From positions 1-57,775 of the forward strand of contig NZ_JACSCH020000031.1 in NCBI RefSeq assembly GCF_014451325.2: 57,775 nt of DNA. The letters run 5' to 3'. Made by a program: the position numbers and the translations under genes. Below, one piece after another: positions 8,687-16,022 of this stretch (positions within the stretch are counted from its first letter, which is position 1; the number at the start of each line of letters is the position of its first letter). The DNA is from Streptomyces sp. CB02980 (GTDB lineage: Bacteria > Actinomycetota > Actinomycetes > Streptomycetales > Streptomycetaceae). The notes under the pieces are model-generated. The model had not been told where the DNA came from. It was given only the letters and a program-made list of their open reading frames with translations, and did no database searches.

Positions 8687-8733
8687 ACACGCGGAAGGTC
8701 CCCGGACAGATCGTCCGGGGACCTTCCGCGTGT
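8687..8733. terminator. Bidirectional intrinsic terminator
   Basis: Perfect 21-bp arms (8687-8707 and 8713-8733) flank a 5-nt loop between the convergent PPTase gene and the Cys-rich protein gene. It probably stops transcription from both sides. Confidence 0.9.
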
Positions 8734-8765
8734 CACTCGACAGCCGGTGACCGGACGACCGGAGA

Positions 8766-9239
8766 TCAGCCGGCCACCGCGATCCACTCGTCGAGCTGTT
8801 CCTGCGTCGTGGCCGGATCGGCCACCAGCTCGGCCAGCTCGTCGCCGGCGTGATGGCGGGTCGCGACCGCGGGGCAGCGCGCGCACGCGGCGACCCCGGT
8901 CTGCTTCCACCACTGGCACCGCGCCCTGAGGTGACACCGCGGGACGGGACCGTCCTCCTGCGCGACGGGCCGGGAGAGCACCCGCTCGACGAGCGTGCAG
9001 TCGCCGCCCCTGCGGTTGACGCAGTCGCTGACACAGTGCGACGCGAACCGCAGCACGCGCCGCGGCTCGACACCTTCCGGCACCTCGCCGAGCACCTCGG
9101 CCGCCGGTGCGGGATCGGCCAGGTACACGACGCGCCCGTCCAGTCCGGACCGTACGCCCAGGACGACGGACTCCGGCGCGTGCGCCGCTCCGCTGGGGCA
9201 CCAGGTCTGCGAGGAGCCGTCCTCGCCCACGGTGGTCAC
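8766..9239 (-). CDS. Cys-rich conserved protein of unknown function
   Basis: A 157-aa protein with eight cysteines. One group is HCVSDCVN followed by DC (around residues 68-80). A C-terminal group reads RCHLRARCQWW then ACARCP (about 101-122), a spacing compatible with a metal or Fe-S site. There is no signal peptide and no membrane segment. Related streptomycete proteins are, from memory, sometimes labelled nitrogen fixation protein without functional support. It lies 7 bp downstream of a small secreted-protein gene on the same strand, so the two are probably co-transcribed and may work together. Function unknown. Confidence 0.72.
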   Translation of the reverse strand: MTTVGEDGSSQTWCPSGAAHAPESVVLGVRSGLDGRVVYLADPAPAAEVLGEVPEGVEPRRVLRFASHCVSDCVNRRGGDCTLVERVLSRPVAQEDGPVPRCHLRARCQWWKQTGVAACARCPAVATRHHAGDELAELVADPATTQEQLDEWIAVAG

Positions 9240-9246
9240 CTCGGCC

Positions 9247-9501
9247 TCAGCAGGTGCCGGACTGGGCGCCGGCGACCTTCGTCACCCGGCCGCCGACGCT
9301 CTGGCTCAGCCCCTGCTCCCCGGCCTGCTCCTCCTGGGCGACGGCGAGTCGGATGCTGTCCTTGAGCTGGGCCGCCGAGGTGATGCGCTGGTCCGGGCCG
9401 GTCTCCGCCGCGCTCGCGGCACCGGCACCGGCGACGACGAGTCCCGCGGCGAGCAGTGCGGCGGCACCGGCCGCGGCCACCTTACGAGTCGGGTTCTCCA
9501 T
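9247..9501 (-). CDS. Small secreted protein with C-terminal cysteine
   Basis: An 84-aa protein. ATG 9501 has a very strong AGGAGGAGGAG site just upstream. Residues 1-31 form a Sec signal peptide: Arg/Lys early, a hydrophobic Ala/Leu/Val core, and a likely cut after GAASAA. The predicted mature peptide is about 53 residues, charged and Gln-rich, and ends in SGTC with its only cysteine as the last residue. The Cys-rich gene follows after 7 bp. No family is recognised. A terminal Cys on an exported peptide could allow disulfide, thioester or metal attachment, but that is speculation. Confidence 0.72.
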   Translation of the reverse strand: MENPTRKVAAAGAAALLAAGLVVAGAGAASAAETGPDQRITSAAQLKDSIRLAVAQEEQAGEQGLSQSVGGRVTKVAGAQSGTC

Positions 9502-9590
9502 GGCGTACTCCTCCTCCTGGTATGGGAGTTGCGAGCGTAGGCCGGTGGAGAGCCATGGCCGGAACTTTGCGGCGGCAGTCGACCGGCGGT

Positions 9591-9686
9591 TACGTCTCCG
9601 AGGGCGGGACCTGCGGGAACGACTCCGAGGGAGATCCCTGTCCACGTCTCCGAAGGCGGGATCGCCGCCTACGTCTCCGAGGGCGG
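9591..9686. repeat. About 26-bp degenerate tandem repeat at the TetR stop codon
   Basis: Four copies of a unit resembling TACGTCTCCGAGGGCGGGA start near 9591, 9618, 9643 and 9670. The last copy overlaps the C-terminal codons and stop of the TetR gene and the others run on downstream. The stretch lies between the TetR stop and the small secreted-protein gene, whose promoter must also be in this 168-bp gap. Confidence 0.75.
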
Positions 9687-10358
9687 CCCAGGCGGAAGCA
9701 GTGCGTCGGCCAGCCGGTCGAGGGCGGCGCCGTCCGGGGTGGCCGTGCCCGTGAGGGTGCCGACCAGGGCCTGGGCGAGGACGGTCGCCGTACCGATCCG
9801 GCTGTCCTCGCGCTCGTCGCCGGTGACCTTCCCGATCACCGCGTCCCGTACCGCCGGAGAGGTGTCGGAGTCACCGAACAGGTCGGGGAACGACAGCGCC
9901 ATCATGCACACGCCCACGTTGGCGGAGAGGATCGAGCGCCCCGCGAGTTCCGGGGTCGTCCGGAGCCGCCCGGCGTCACGGCAGCGTTCCACCGCCTTCA
10001 GGAGGATCGCCTGCGCCTCCTTGACGGCCCCCGGCTTGGCGTCGCCGGTCGGCGTGAACATCAGCCGATAGAGGTGCGGGTTGCGGAGCGCGAAGGCGAC
10101 GTGGCTGTCCCAGGCCGTCCGCAGGTCCGCCACCGGGTCGTCGGTGAGCGGGTTCTTGCGCTTCTCGGCCAGGAAGCGCTCGAAGCCGATGTCGGCGACC
10201 GCCGTGAGCAGGCCCTGCTTGTCGCCGAACTGCCGGTAGATCTCGGGCATGCCGACCTTCGCCCGGTCGCAGATGGCGCGGGTCGAGATCGCCGGCGCGT
10301 CCTTGGTGGCGAGGAGTTCCTCGGTGGCTTCCAGGATGCGCGCGCGTGCGGTCGACAT
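9669..10358 (-). CDS. TetR-family transcriptional regulator
   Basis: A 229-aa one-component repressor. The N-terminal helix-turn-helix covers about residues 5-50 (ARARILEATEELL, then ISTRAICDRAKVGMPEIYRQF). The C-terminal about 180 residues form the ligand/dimer domain. ATG 10358 is preferred; a GTG at 10367 would add MGG. It is divergent from the lipoprotein hydrolase/isochorismatase pair, with a 136-bp shared intergenic region containing inverted GCTAACA/TGTTAGC elements, so it probably represses both itself and that pair. The ligand is unknown. The last residues are encoded within a tandem repeat. Confidence 0.88.
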   Translation of the reverse strand: MSTARARILEATEELLATKDAPAISTRAICDRAKVGMPEIYRQFGDKQGLLTAVADIGFERFLAEKRKNPLTDDPVADLRTAWDSHVAFALRNPHLYRLMFTPTGDAKPGAVKEAQAILLKAVERCRDAGRLRTTPELAGRSILSANVGVCMMALSFPDLFGDSDTSPAVRDAVIGKVTGDEREDSRIGTATVLAQALVGTLTGTATPDGAALDRLADALLPPGPPSET

Positions 10359-10373
10359 GCCTCCCACGATAAC

Positions 10374-10421
10374 AGCGCTAACAGTCCCTCGTAATCAATG
10401 CTTACAAGCTGTGTTAGCGTT
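10374..10421. promoter_or_regulatory. Candidate TetR operator in divergent promoter
   Basis: CGCTAACA at 10376-10383 is mirrored by TGTTAGCG at 10412-10419. A related half-site, GCTTACA, lies at 10400-10406. The site sits between divergent genes where TetR proteins usually bind. It is an AT-richer island than its surroundings. Confidence 0.5.
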
Positions 10422-10494
10422 GAAAACGTCTCGGGGGTCGGGCGCCGCCTCCGGGCCGTCCGACCGTTCGCAACGAGAGAGCTGGTGTTCCCCC

Positions 10495-11385
10495 ATGAAC
10501 CGTTCGACGTTCCGCCGCGTCGCCTCAGGGGCCGTGGCGGCCACCGTGGGCGTCGCCCTCCTCGCCGCCTGCGGCGGCGAGGACGAGGACACCGCCGACC
10601 CCGCACGGCCGTTCACCGCCACGCACGTCGGCGGGCCGACGACGATCCTGGAGATCGGCGGCCTGCGCATCCTGCTCGACCCGACCTTCGACGCGCCGAA
10701 GAAGTACAGGAGCGGCCTGGAGAAGCTCCGGGCCCCCGCCTTCGGCGTAGACGGGCTCGGCACGATCGACGCCGTACTGCTCTCGCACGACCAGCACGAC
10801 GACAACCTCGACGACTCGGGCCGCGCCCTGCTGGAGGACGTGCCCGTCGTGCTCTCCACGCCCGGCGCGCGGAAGCGTCTCGGCGACCACGTCACCGCCA
10901 TGAGGAGCTGGGATTCCCAGGAGCTGAAGACGGCCGGCGGCACCGTCAAGGTCACCGCCGTGCCCGCCCTGCACGGCCCCGACGGCGTGGACCGCGGCGC
11001 GGACGGCGAGGTCACCGGCTTCGTCCTCAGCGGCAAGGGCGTCCCCACCACCTACGTCTCCGGCGACAACGCCTCGGTCAAGGTCGCCGAGGAGGTCGGC
11101 GACCGCGTCGAGAAGGAGATCGGCCCCATCGACACCGTCGTCCTCTTCGCCGGCGCCGCCCGCACCCCCGCGATCCTCGACAACGCGCCGCTGACCCTGA
11201 CCTCCGCGAACGCCGCCCTCGTGGCGAAGAGCCTCGCCCCGCGCAAGGTCGTTCCGGTGCACACCGACAGCTGGAACATCTACTCCGAGGACATGCGGTC
11301 CCTCGTGAAGGCGTTCGAGGACCGGGGGATCGAGGGCGAGCTCGTCGACCTCGCGCCGGACGGCACCCCGAAGAACCTCTCGTGA
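10495..11385 (+). CDS. Predicted lipoprotein, MBL-fold (UlaG-like) metallohydrolase
   Basis: A 296-aa protein. Residues 1-22 are a lipoprotein signal with lipobox LLAAC, so it should be anchored outside the membrane. The MBL fold shows LRILLDPTFDAPKK, the metal motif region LLSHDQHDDNLDD, VPALHGPDG, YVSGDNAS and VPVHTDSW. Relatives I recall have SHDHH(F/A)DNLD; here Gln replaces one His (HDQHDD), so the metal site may be altered. An isochorismatase-fold gene follows 41 bp later, and a TetR gene is divergent. Hydrolysis of a small lactone, ester or phosphodiester is plausible; the substrate is unknown. Confidence 0.82.
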   Translation: MNRSTFRRVASGAVAATVGVALLAACGGEDEDTADPARPFTATHVGGPTTILEIGGLRILLDPTFDAPKKYRSGLEKLRAPAFGVDGLGTIDAVLLSHDQHDDNLDDSGRALLEDVPVVLSTPGARKRLGDHVTAMRSWDSQELKTAGGTVKVTAVPALHGPDGVDRGADGEVTGFVLSGKGVPTTYVSGDNASVKVAEEVGDRVEKEIGPIDTVVLFAGAARTPAILDNAPLTLTSANAALVAKSLAPRKVVPVHTDSWNIYSEDMRSLVKAFEDRGIEGELVDLAPDGTPKNLS

Positions 11386-11426
11386 ACCCCGCTCTCTCCC
11401 TCCGCACCCCTACGAAAGGAACCGCC

Positions 11427-12029
11427 ATGACCGCCTCCACCACCCTCCGCGACGTGATCGGCCTTCCCCAGGACCTGCCCCGCCTGAGCGAGTCGGCGCT
11501 GATCATGATCGACTTCCAGAACACCTACCGCACCGGCGTCATGCGGCTCGACGAGGCCGAGAGGGCCGTGGCCGCCGGCGCGCGGCTGCTCGCCGCCGCC
11601 CGCGCCGCGGGGGCGCCCGTCGTGCACGTCGTCAACGACGGCGGCGAGGGCACTCCTTACGACATCCGGGCCGAGATCGGCGCGATCAGCGACGAGGTCG
11701 CCCCGATCGAGGGCGAGAAGGTCGTCGTCAAGCAGTTCCCCGACGCCTTCCACGCCACCGACCTCGAAGAGACCCTGAAGGACCTCGGCGTCACCGGTGA
11801 CCTGGTCGTCGCCGGGTTCATGACGCACATGTGCGTCCTCTTCACCGCACAGGGCGCCTTCAACCTCGGCTACCGCCCGACCGTGGTCGCCGAGGCCACC
11901 GCGACCCGCTCCCTTGAGGCCCCCGACGGCACCGTCACGGCGTCGGAGGCGCTCCAGGCCGCGAGCCTGACGACGGTCACCGACCTCTTCGGCACGGTGG
12001 CCCGCACGGTCGACGAGCTCGTCGCGTAA
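11427..12029 (+). CDS. Isochorismatase-family cysteine hydrolase
   Basis: A 200-aa cysteine hydrolase with the canonical triad: D29 in IMIDFQNTY, K102 in VKQFPDAF, and the nucleophile C136 in GFMTHMCV. Members hydrolyse amides, ureas or vinyl ethers; the sequence alone does not decide which. It has AAAGGA upstream of ATG 11427 and probably shares a transcript with the MBL lipoprotein under TetR control. It is cytoplasmic whereas the upstream partner is exported, so the two would not act on the same pool unless the substrate crosses the membrane. Confidence 0.87.
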   Translation: MTASTTLRDVIGLPQDLPRLSESALIMIDFQNTYRTGVMRLDEAERAVAAGARLLAAARAAGAPVVHVVNDGGEGTPYDIRAEIGAISDEVAPIEGEKVVVKQFPDAFHATDLEETLKDLGVTGDLVVAGFMTHMCVLFTAQGAFNLGYRPTVVAEATATRSLEAPDGTVTASEALQAASLTTVTDLFGTVARTVDELVA

Positions 12030-12042
12030 CGGGTTCTCCCGG

Positions 12043-12113
12043 CCGGCGAGGGGCGCCGCCCCTCCGGCGGCCCCCCGACCGGCAAGGGGTGCCGCCCCGT
12101 CCGGCGGCCCCCG
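12043..12113. repeat. 36-bp direct duplication with hairpin potential, probable terminator
   Basis: Two imperfect copies (12043-12078 and 12079-12113) follow the isochorismatase stop. Each can form a GC-rich stem (GGGGCGCCGCCCC-like), so the pair may act as a terminator. The rest of 12114-12292 holds no gene I can support. Confidence 0.55.
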
Positions 12114-12292
12114 CCCTACCCGTGACCGCCCCGTCCCACCCCCGCCCGGCCCCTCGACACCGGGAGTTCACCCGAGGTGCACCGAAACACCGCCTGATGA
12201 TCGGTCACGGGTCGCCCGACTCGGCGGTAATGGCGGTCGGCCCGTGACGGATCGCCCGGGCGCTCCTGTTCCGTACGCCCCCTGGAGGACGT

Positions 12293-14911
12293 GTGCCCCC
12301 CGCCGCCGAGACCGTGCTCGACGAGGTCGACGGCGAGGAGGGGACGGGCGGCTCGAAGCTCCCGACCGGCTCCCCGCGGCGCCGGCTGCGCTCCCCGGCC
12401 GTCGCCGGTCCGCTCTCGGCCGCCCTGCTCACCGCCGTACTGCTCGCCCTCGCCACCCGGCTCTCGCGCAGCTCCCCCTTCGGCCCGGTGACCAGGAACA
12501 TCGTCGACCTGGGCCAGCAGTACCTGCCGTTCCACGCGTACTGGCGCTCGTTCCTCCTCGGCGAGACCCACGGAGACGCCTTCCTCAACTGGAACTCCGG
12601 CTTCGGCGCCAACTTCCTCGGTGACATCGGCACCTATCTGAGCAGCCCCTTCGACCTGCTCGTCGTGCTCTTCCCGGCGGACCGCATCGAACTCGCCCTG
12701 TACGTCGTCACCGCCGTCAAGATCACCGCGGCCGGGGCGGCGATGGCGCTGCTCCTCCTGCGGATGCGCCCCGGTCCCTGGCCGGTCGCCGCCGTGCTGG
12801 GCAGCGCGTACGCCCTGTCGGGCTGGACCTTCAACCTCGGCGCCACCGTCCCGATGTGGCTCGACGGACTCGTCGCCTTCCCGCTGCTCTGCCTGGTCGG
12901 CGAGTGGGCCCGCACCGGGCGCCGCCCCGTCCTCGGCCCCGTCGTGGTCGCCCTGGCCTGGACCGCCAACTTCTACACGGCGTACATGGCGACCATCGGC
13001 GCCGCCGTCGTCCTGCTCGTACGGCTCCTCACCGCCGAGGAGACGGCCGGCGCGCGGCAGCGCCTCGCGGGGGCGCTGCGTGCCGCGCGCGGGGTGCTCA
13101 TCGGCATCGGCCTCGCCGCACCGCTCGTCGTGGTCGTCTTCCTCGGCACCAAGGTCGCCGACCCCACCCCCGAGTCCACCTTCGCGCCCGCCGCCTGGGT
13201 GGAGGTCCTCGCCAGGTTCCTGCCGGCCACCGCGAGCCTCGCGAGCCCCGCCCTCTTCATCGGTACGCCCGCGCTCGCGCTCGCCCTCACCCTGCCCTTC
13301 AACGGGGCCGTCGCCCCGCGCGTCCGGGCCGGCTGGTCGGCCGCGGTCGTCCTGGTGACGCTCTCCCTCCAGTGGGAGCCGACCCATCTGCTCTGGCACG
13401 CGGGCGCCTCGCCCAACGGCGGCCCGTACCGGCAGACCTTCGTCCTGTGCGGGCTGCTGATCGTCGCCGGCTGGTTCTCGGCCGCCCGGGGCGTGCCGCG
13501 CCCGACCGCGCTCCTCGCGGGCGGCACCCTGCTGGGGCTCCTGGCGTGGGCGGCCCGCGACAGCATCGACATCGACCGCTGGACCTACCCGGCCTTCGGC
13601 GTGGCCGCGGCCCTCGCGGTCGCCGCCGCCCTGGTGGCCCTCCTGCACAGCCGCAGGACGACGGCCGGCGAACCACCCGCACCCGTCTCTCCCGCGCGCG
13701 CCCTGACCACCGCGCGCCTCCTGCCCGTCCTCGCCGTCGTCCTCCTCGTCGCCGCGCAGGCCGGCGAGGCGGCCGTCACCGGGAAGCGGATCGAGGAGCA
13801 GCAGCGCGACAAGGTCGCCTGGTCGCCCCGGATCGGCCCCTGGCACACCGCCGTGGCCGACGAGGTGGCCCGCGCGGACGCCTGGCCGAAGTACCGGACG
13901 GAACCCGGAGAGGTCCCCGGCGGCAACGACGTCCTGATCGTCGGCGGGCAGGGGGCCGACTACTACAGCAGCCTCACCGCCGAGGTCACCTCCCGCACCC
14001 TCGCCTCCCTGGGCTTCGGCTACTACGCCAAGGGCCGCCACCCGGTCACCCTCGACAACCCGGTCACCGACGCCCTGTTCTCCATCGGCACCCGGGTCCG
14101 CTCGGTGCCCTCCGCACCGGTACGGCAGGACGCGCTGCCCCGGGCGACGGTGTCCGTCGCCACCACGCCCGTACCGCCGCTGGTCACCGTCCGTCCGGCG
14201 AAGCGGCCGGCCACCCACCCCGGGGACTCCGCGTTCGCCGAGCAGGAACGGCTCCTCGGTGCCGACGTGTACGAGCTGCCGGCCGTCACCCGTGACGGAC
14301 GGACCGTCAGCGCCCGCTGCCCGGCGGGCTCCCAGGCCTGGTTCTGGGCCCCCGAGTACCGCGGCGGCGCGACCCTCGCGGGGGAGCCGCGCGTGGACTT
14401 CGAGGGCAAGGCGCCTGCCGTCCGGGCCCCGATGCGGGCCCTCGGCACGGTGCCCGGGTCCGGCGAGGTACGGATCGAGCTGAGCCCCGAGCGCACGGTC
14501 CGGCTGCCGCGTCAGCCGGTCGGCTGCCTGGTCAGGGCCCGGCTCGACTCCGCCGTGCGGCAGCTGACCGCCACCGGGGCCGTCGAGGTGCGCGCCACCG
14601 GCCACACCGTCACGGCCGAGCTGCCCCCGGGCAGCACCGGGACCGCGGTGCTCGCCGTGCCCCGTACCGCCGGCTGGCGCTGCGCCGCCGGTGACGCGGA
14701 GCCGCGCCCCGCGCGCGCGTACCGGGGTCTCGTCGCGATCCCGCTCGACGGCCGCGCGAACACGGTCACCTGCTCCTTCCGCCCGCCGGGTCTCACGCTC
14801 GGCGGCGCCGTCGGCCTGACCGCCCTCCTCGCCCTGATCGCGACGGGGGTCCTGCACCGACGGGCCGGGCGGCGGGCGGAACAGCCGGCCGACGGACCGG
14901 CCCTCGCGTGA
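12293..14911 (+). CDS. YfhO-family membrane protein (GT-C-like, 872 aa)
   Basis: A large integral membrane protein. The N-terminal 30 residues are cytoplasmic, then about 12 hydrophobic segments run from residue 38 to about 500. An extracytoplasmic beta-rich domain spans about 510-840, and a final transmembrane helix lies near 845-860. YfhO proteins are linked to glycosylation of surface polymers in Gram-positive bacteria, using lipid-linked sugars. Conserved-looking loop residues include DLGQQYLPFHAYWRS and FLNWNSGFGANFLGDIG. GTG 12293 has GGAGG 5 bases upstream. A GT2 glycosyltransferase and a polysialyltransferase-like gene follow on the same strand, supporting a cell-surface glycan role. 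Confidence 0.82.
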   Translation: MPPAAETVLDEVDGEEGTGGSKLPTGSPRRRLRSPAVAGPLSAALLTAVLLALATRLSRSSPFGPVTRNIVDLGQQYLPFHAYWRSFLLGETHGDAFLNWNSGFGANFLGDIGTYLSSPFDLLVVLFPADRIELALYVVTAVKITAAGAAMALLLLRMRPGPWPVAAVLGSAYALSGWTFNLGATVPMWLDGLVAFPLLCLVGEWARTGRRPVLGPVVVALAWTANFYTAYMATIGAAVVLLVRLLTAEETAGARQRLAGALRAARGVLIGIGLAAPLVVVVFLGTKVADPTPESTFAPAAWVEVLARFLPATASLASPALFIGTPALALALTLPFNGAVAPRVRAGWSAAVVLVTLSLQWEPTHLLWHAGASPNGGPYRQTFVLCGLLIVAGWFSAARGVPRPTALLAGGTLLGLLAWAARDSIDIDRWTYPAFGVAAALAVAAALVALLHSRRTTAGEPPAPVSPARALTTARLLPVLAVVLLVAAQAGEAAVTGKRIEEQQRDKVAWSPRIGPWHTAVADEVARADAWPKYRTEPGEVPGGNDVLIVGGQGADYYSSLTAEVTSRTLASLGFGYYAKGRHPVTLDNPVTDALFSIGTRVRSVPSAPVRQDALPRATVSVATTPVPPLVTVRPAKRPATHPGDSAFAEQERLLGADVYELPAVTRDGRTVSARCPAGSQAWFWAPEYRGGATLAGEPRVDFEGKAPAVRAPMRALGTVPGSGEVRIELSPERTVRLPRQPVGCLVRARLDSAVRQLTATGAVEVRATGHTVTAELPPGSTGTAVLAVPRTAGWRCAAGDAEPRPARAYRGLVAIPLDGRANTVTCSFRPPGLTLGGAVGLTALLALIATGVLHRRAGRRAEQPADGPALA

Positions 14912-15053
14912 GGCCGCTTCCGCACGGGCTTTCCACGGGGGACGCCAAGAGTTCACCCGGAGTGCACACGCGGATCGTTCGCCCGGAAAAGTGGAGCGTT
15001 ACCGTTCCCGCCGTAGCGGCGTTTAATTGTTCGATTCAGTATGGGGATTTCGA

Positions 15054-16019
15054 GTGCCGAAACTGTCCGTCGTCGTACCGTTCCACAATGTCGGGGCCTA
15101 TGCGCCCGACACCCTGCGCAGTCTCGCGAACAACGCGGATCCGGAATTCGAGTTCCTGCTGATCGACGACTGCTCGACGGACGACACCCCGGAAATCCTC
15201 GACCGCTGGCGCGACCGACTGCCGAACGCCACCGTCATCCGGCACGAGACGAACAGCGGTGTCGCCCAGGCGCGCAACACGGGAATCGACGCCGCGCGCG
15301 GTGACCACATCACCTTCCTCGACGGCGACGACTGGTACGCGCCCGGCCACCTGAAGGCCATGGTGACCGGAATCGAGAGCCTGGACTGCGATTTCGCCCG
15401 TACCGACCACGTCCTCTCGGAGGGCCGGAAGCGGAACATCCGCTATGCCCCCGCCAAGCGCCGCGACACCGTGATGGACCCCCGTGACGGAATCTCGCCC
15501 GCCAGCATGGTGACGATGGTGGACTATCCCTTCGTCCCCTTCGGCATTTACAGCTCCCGTCTCTTCCAGAACGGCGAATCCCGTTTCGAGACGTCCCTGA
15601 GAACGGCCGAGGACCGCCTCTGGGTCTGGCGCCTCCACCTCAAGGCACGCACCTTCGCGGCGCTTTCCCTGCACGGTGTCTTCTACCGCCGGGGCGTCAC
15701 CACCTCGCTCACCCAGATCACCGACAACCGGCAGCTGGACTTCATTCCCTCGTACGACACCCTGCTCGCCGACGTCTCCCGGGACGCGGAGGCGGACCGG
15801 TTCCTCCCGAAGGCGGTCCGCACCTACTGCGCGATGATCGCCTTCCACATGGGCAAGGTCGGCAAGTACGAGCCCGCCGTCGCCGAGCGGCTCCGCGTCG
15901 ACGTGCGCGACGCGCTGCACCGGATGCCGCAGCAGGTCCTCGAAGAGACCCTCTCCACCATGGACACCCCCCGCAGCACCCTCCTCCGGAGCCTGCGCGA
16001 CACCGTAAGGACCGCCTGA
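15054..16019 (+). CDS. GT2-family glycosyltransferase
   Basis: A 321-aa GT-A fold transferase. KLSVVVPFHN opens the nucleotide-sugar domain, LLIDDCSTDDTPEIL is the first acidic motif, GVAQARNTGIDAARG follows, and FLDGDDWYAP contains the DxD-type metal site. The GTG at 15054 gives the usual family N-terminus; ATG 15027 would add nine residues. It is cytosolic, with no membrane helix. A polysialyltransferase-like gene begins 3 bp after the stop, so the pair is an operon likely making a cell-wall glycopolymer. From memory, similar pairs occur near streptomycete teichulosonic/polysialic-type loci. Confidence 0.85.
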   Translation: MPKLSVVVPFHNVGAYAPDTLRSLANNADPEFEFLLIDDCSTDDTPEILDRWRDRLPNATVIRHETNSGVAQARNTGIDAARGDHITFLDGDDWYAPGHLKAMVTGIESLDCDFARTDHVLSEGRKRNIRYAPAKRRDTVMDPRDGISPASMVTMVDYPFVPFGIYSSRLFQNGESRFETSLRTAEDRLWVWRLHLKARTFAALSLHGVFYRRGVTTSLTQITDNRQLDFIPSYDTLLADVSRDAEADRFLPKAVRTYCAMIAFHMGKVGKYEPAVAERLRVDVRDALHRMPQQVLEETLSTMDTPRSTLLRSLRDTVRTA

Positions 16020-16022
16020 CCC

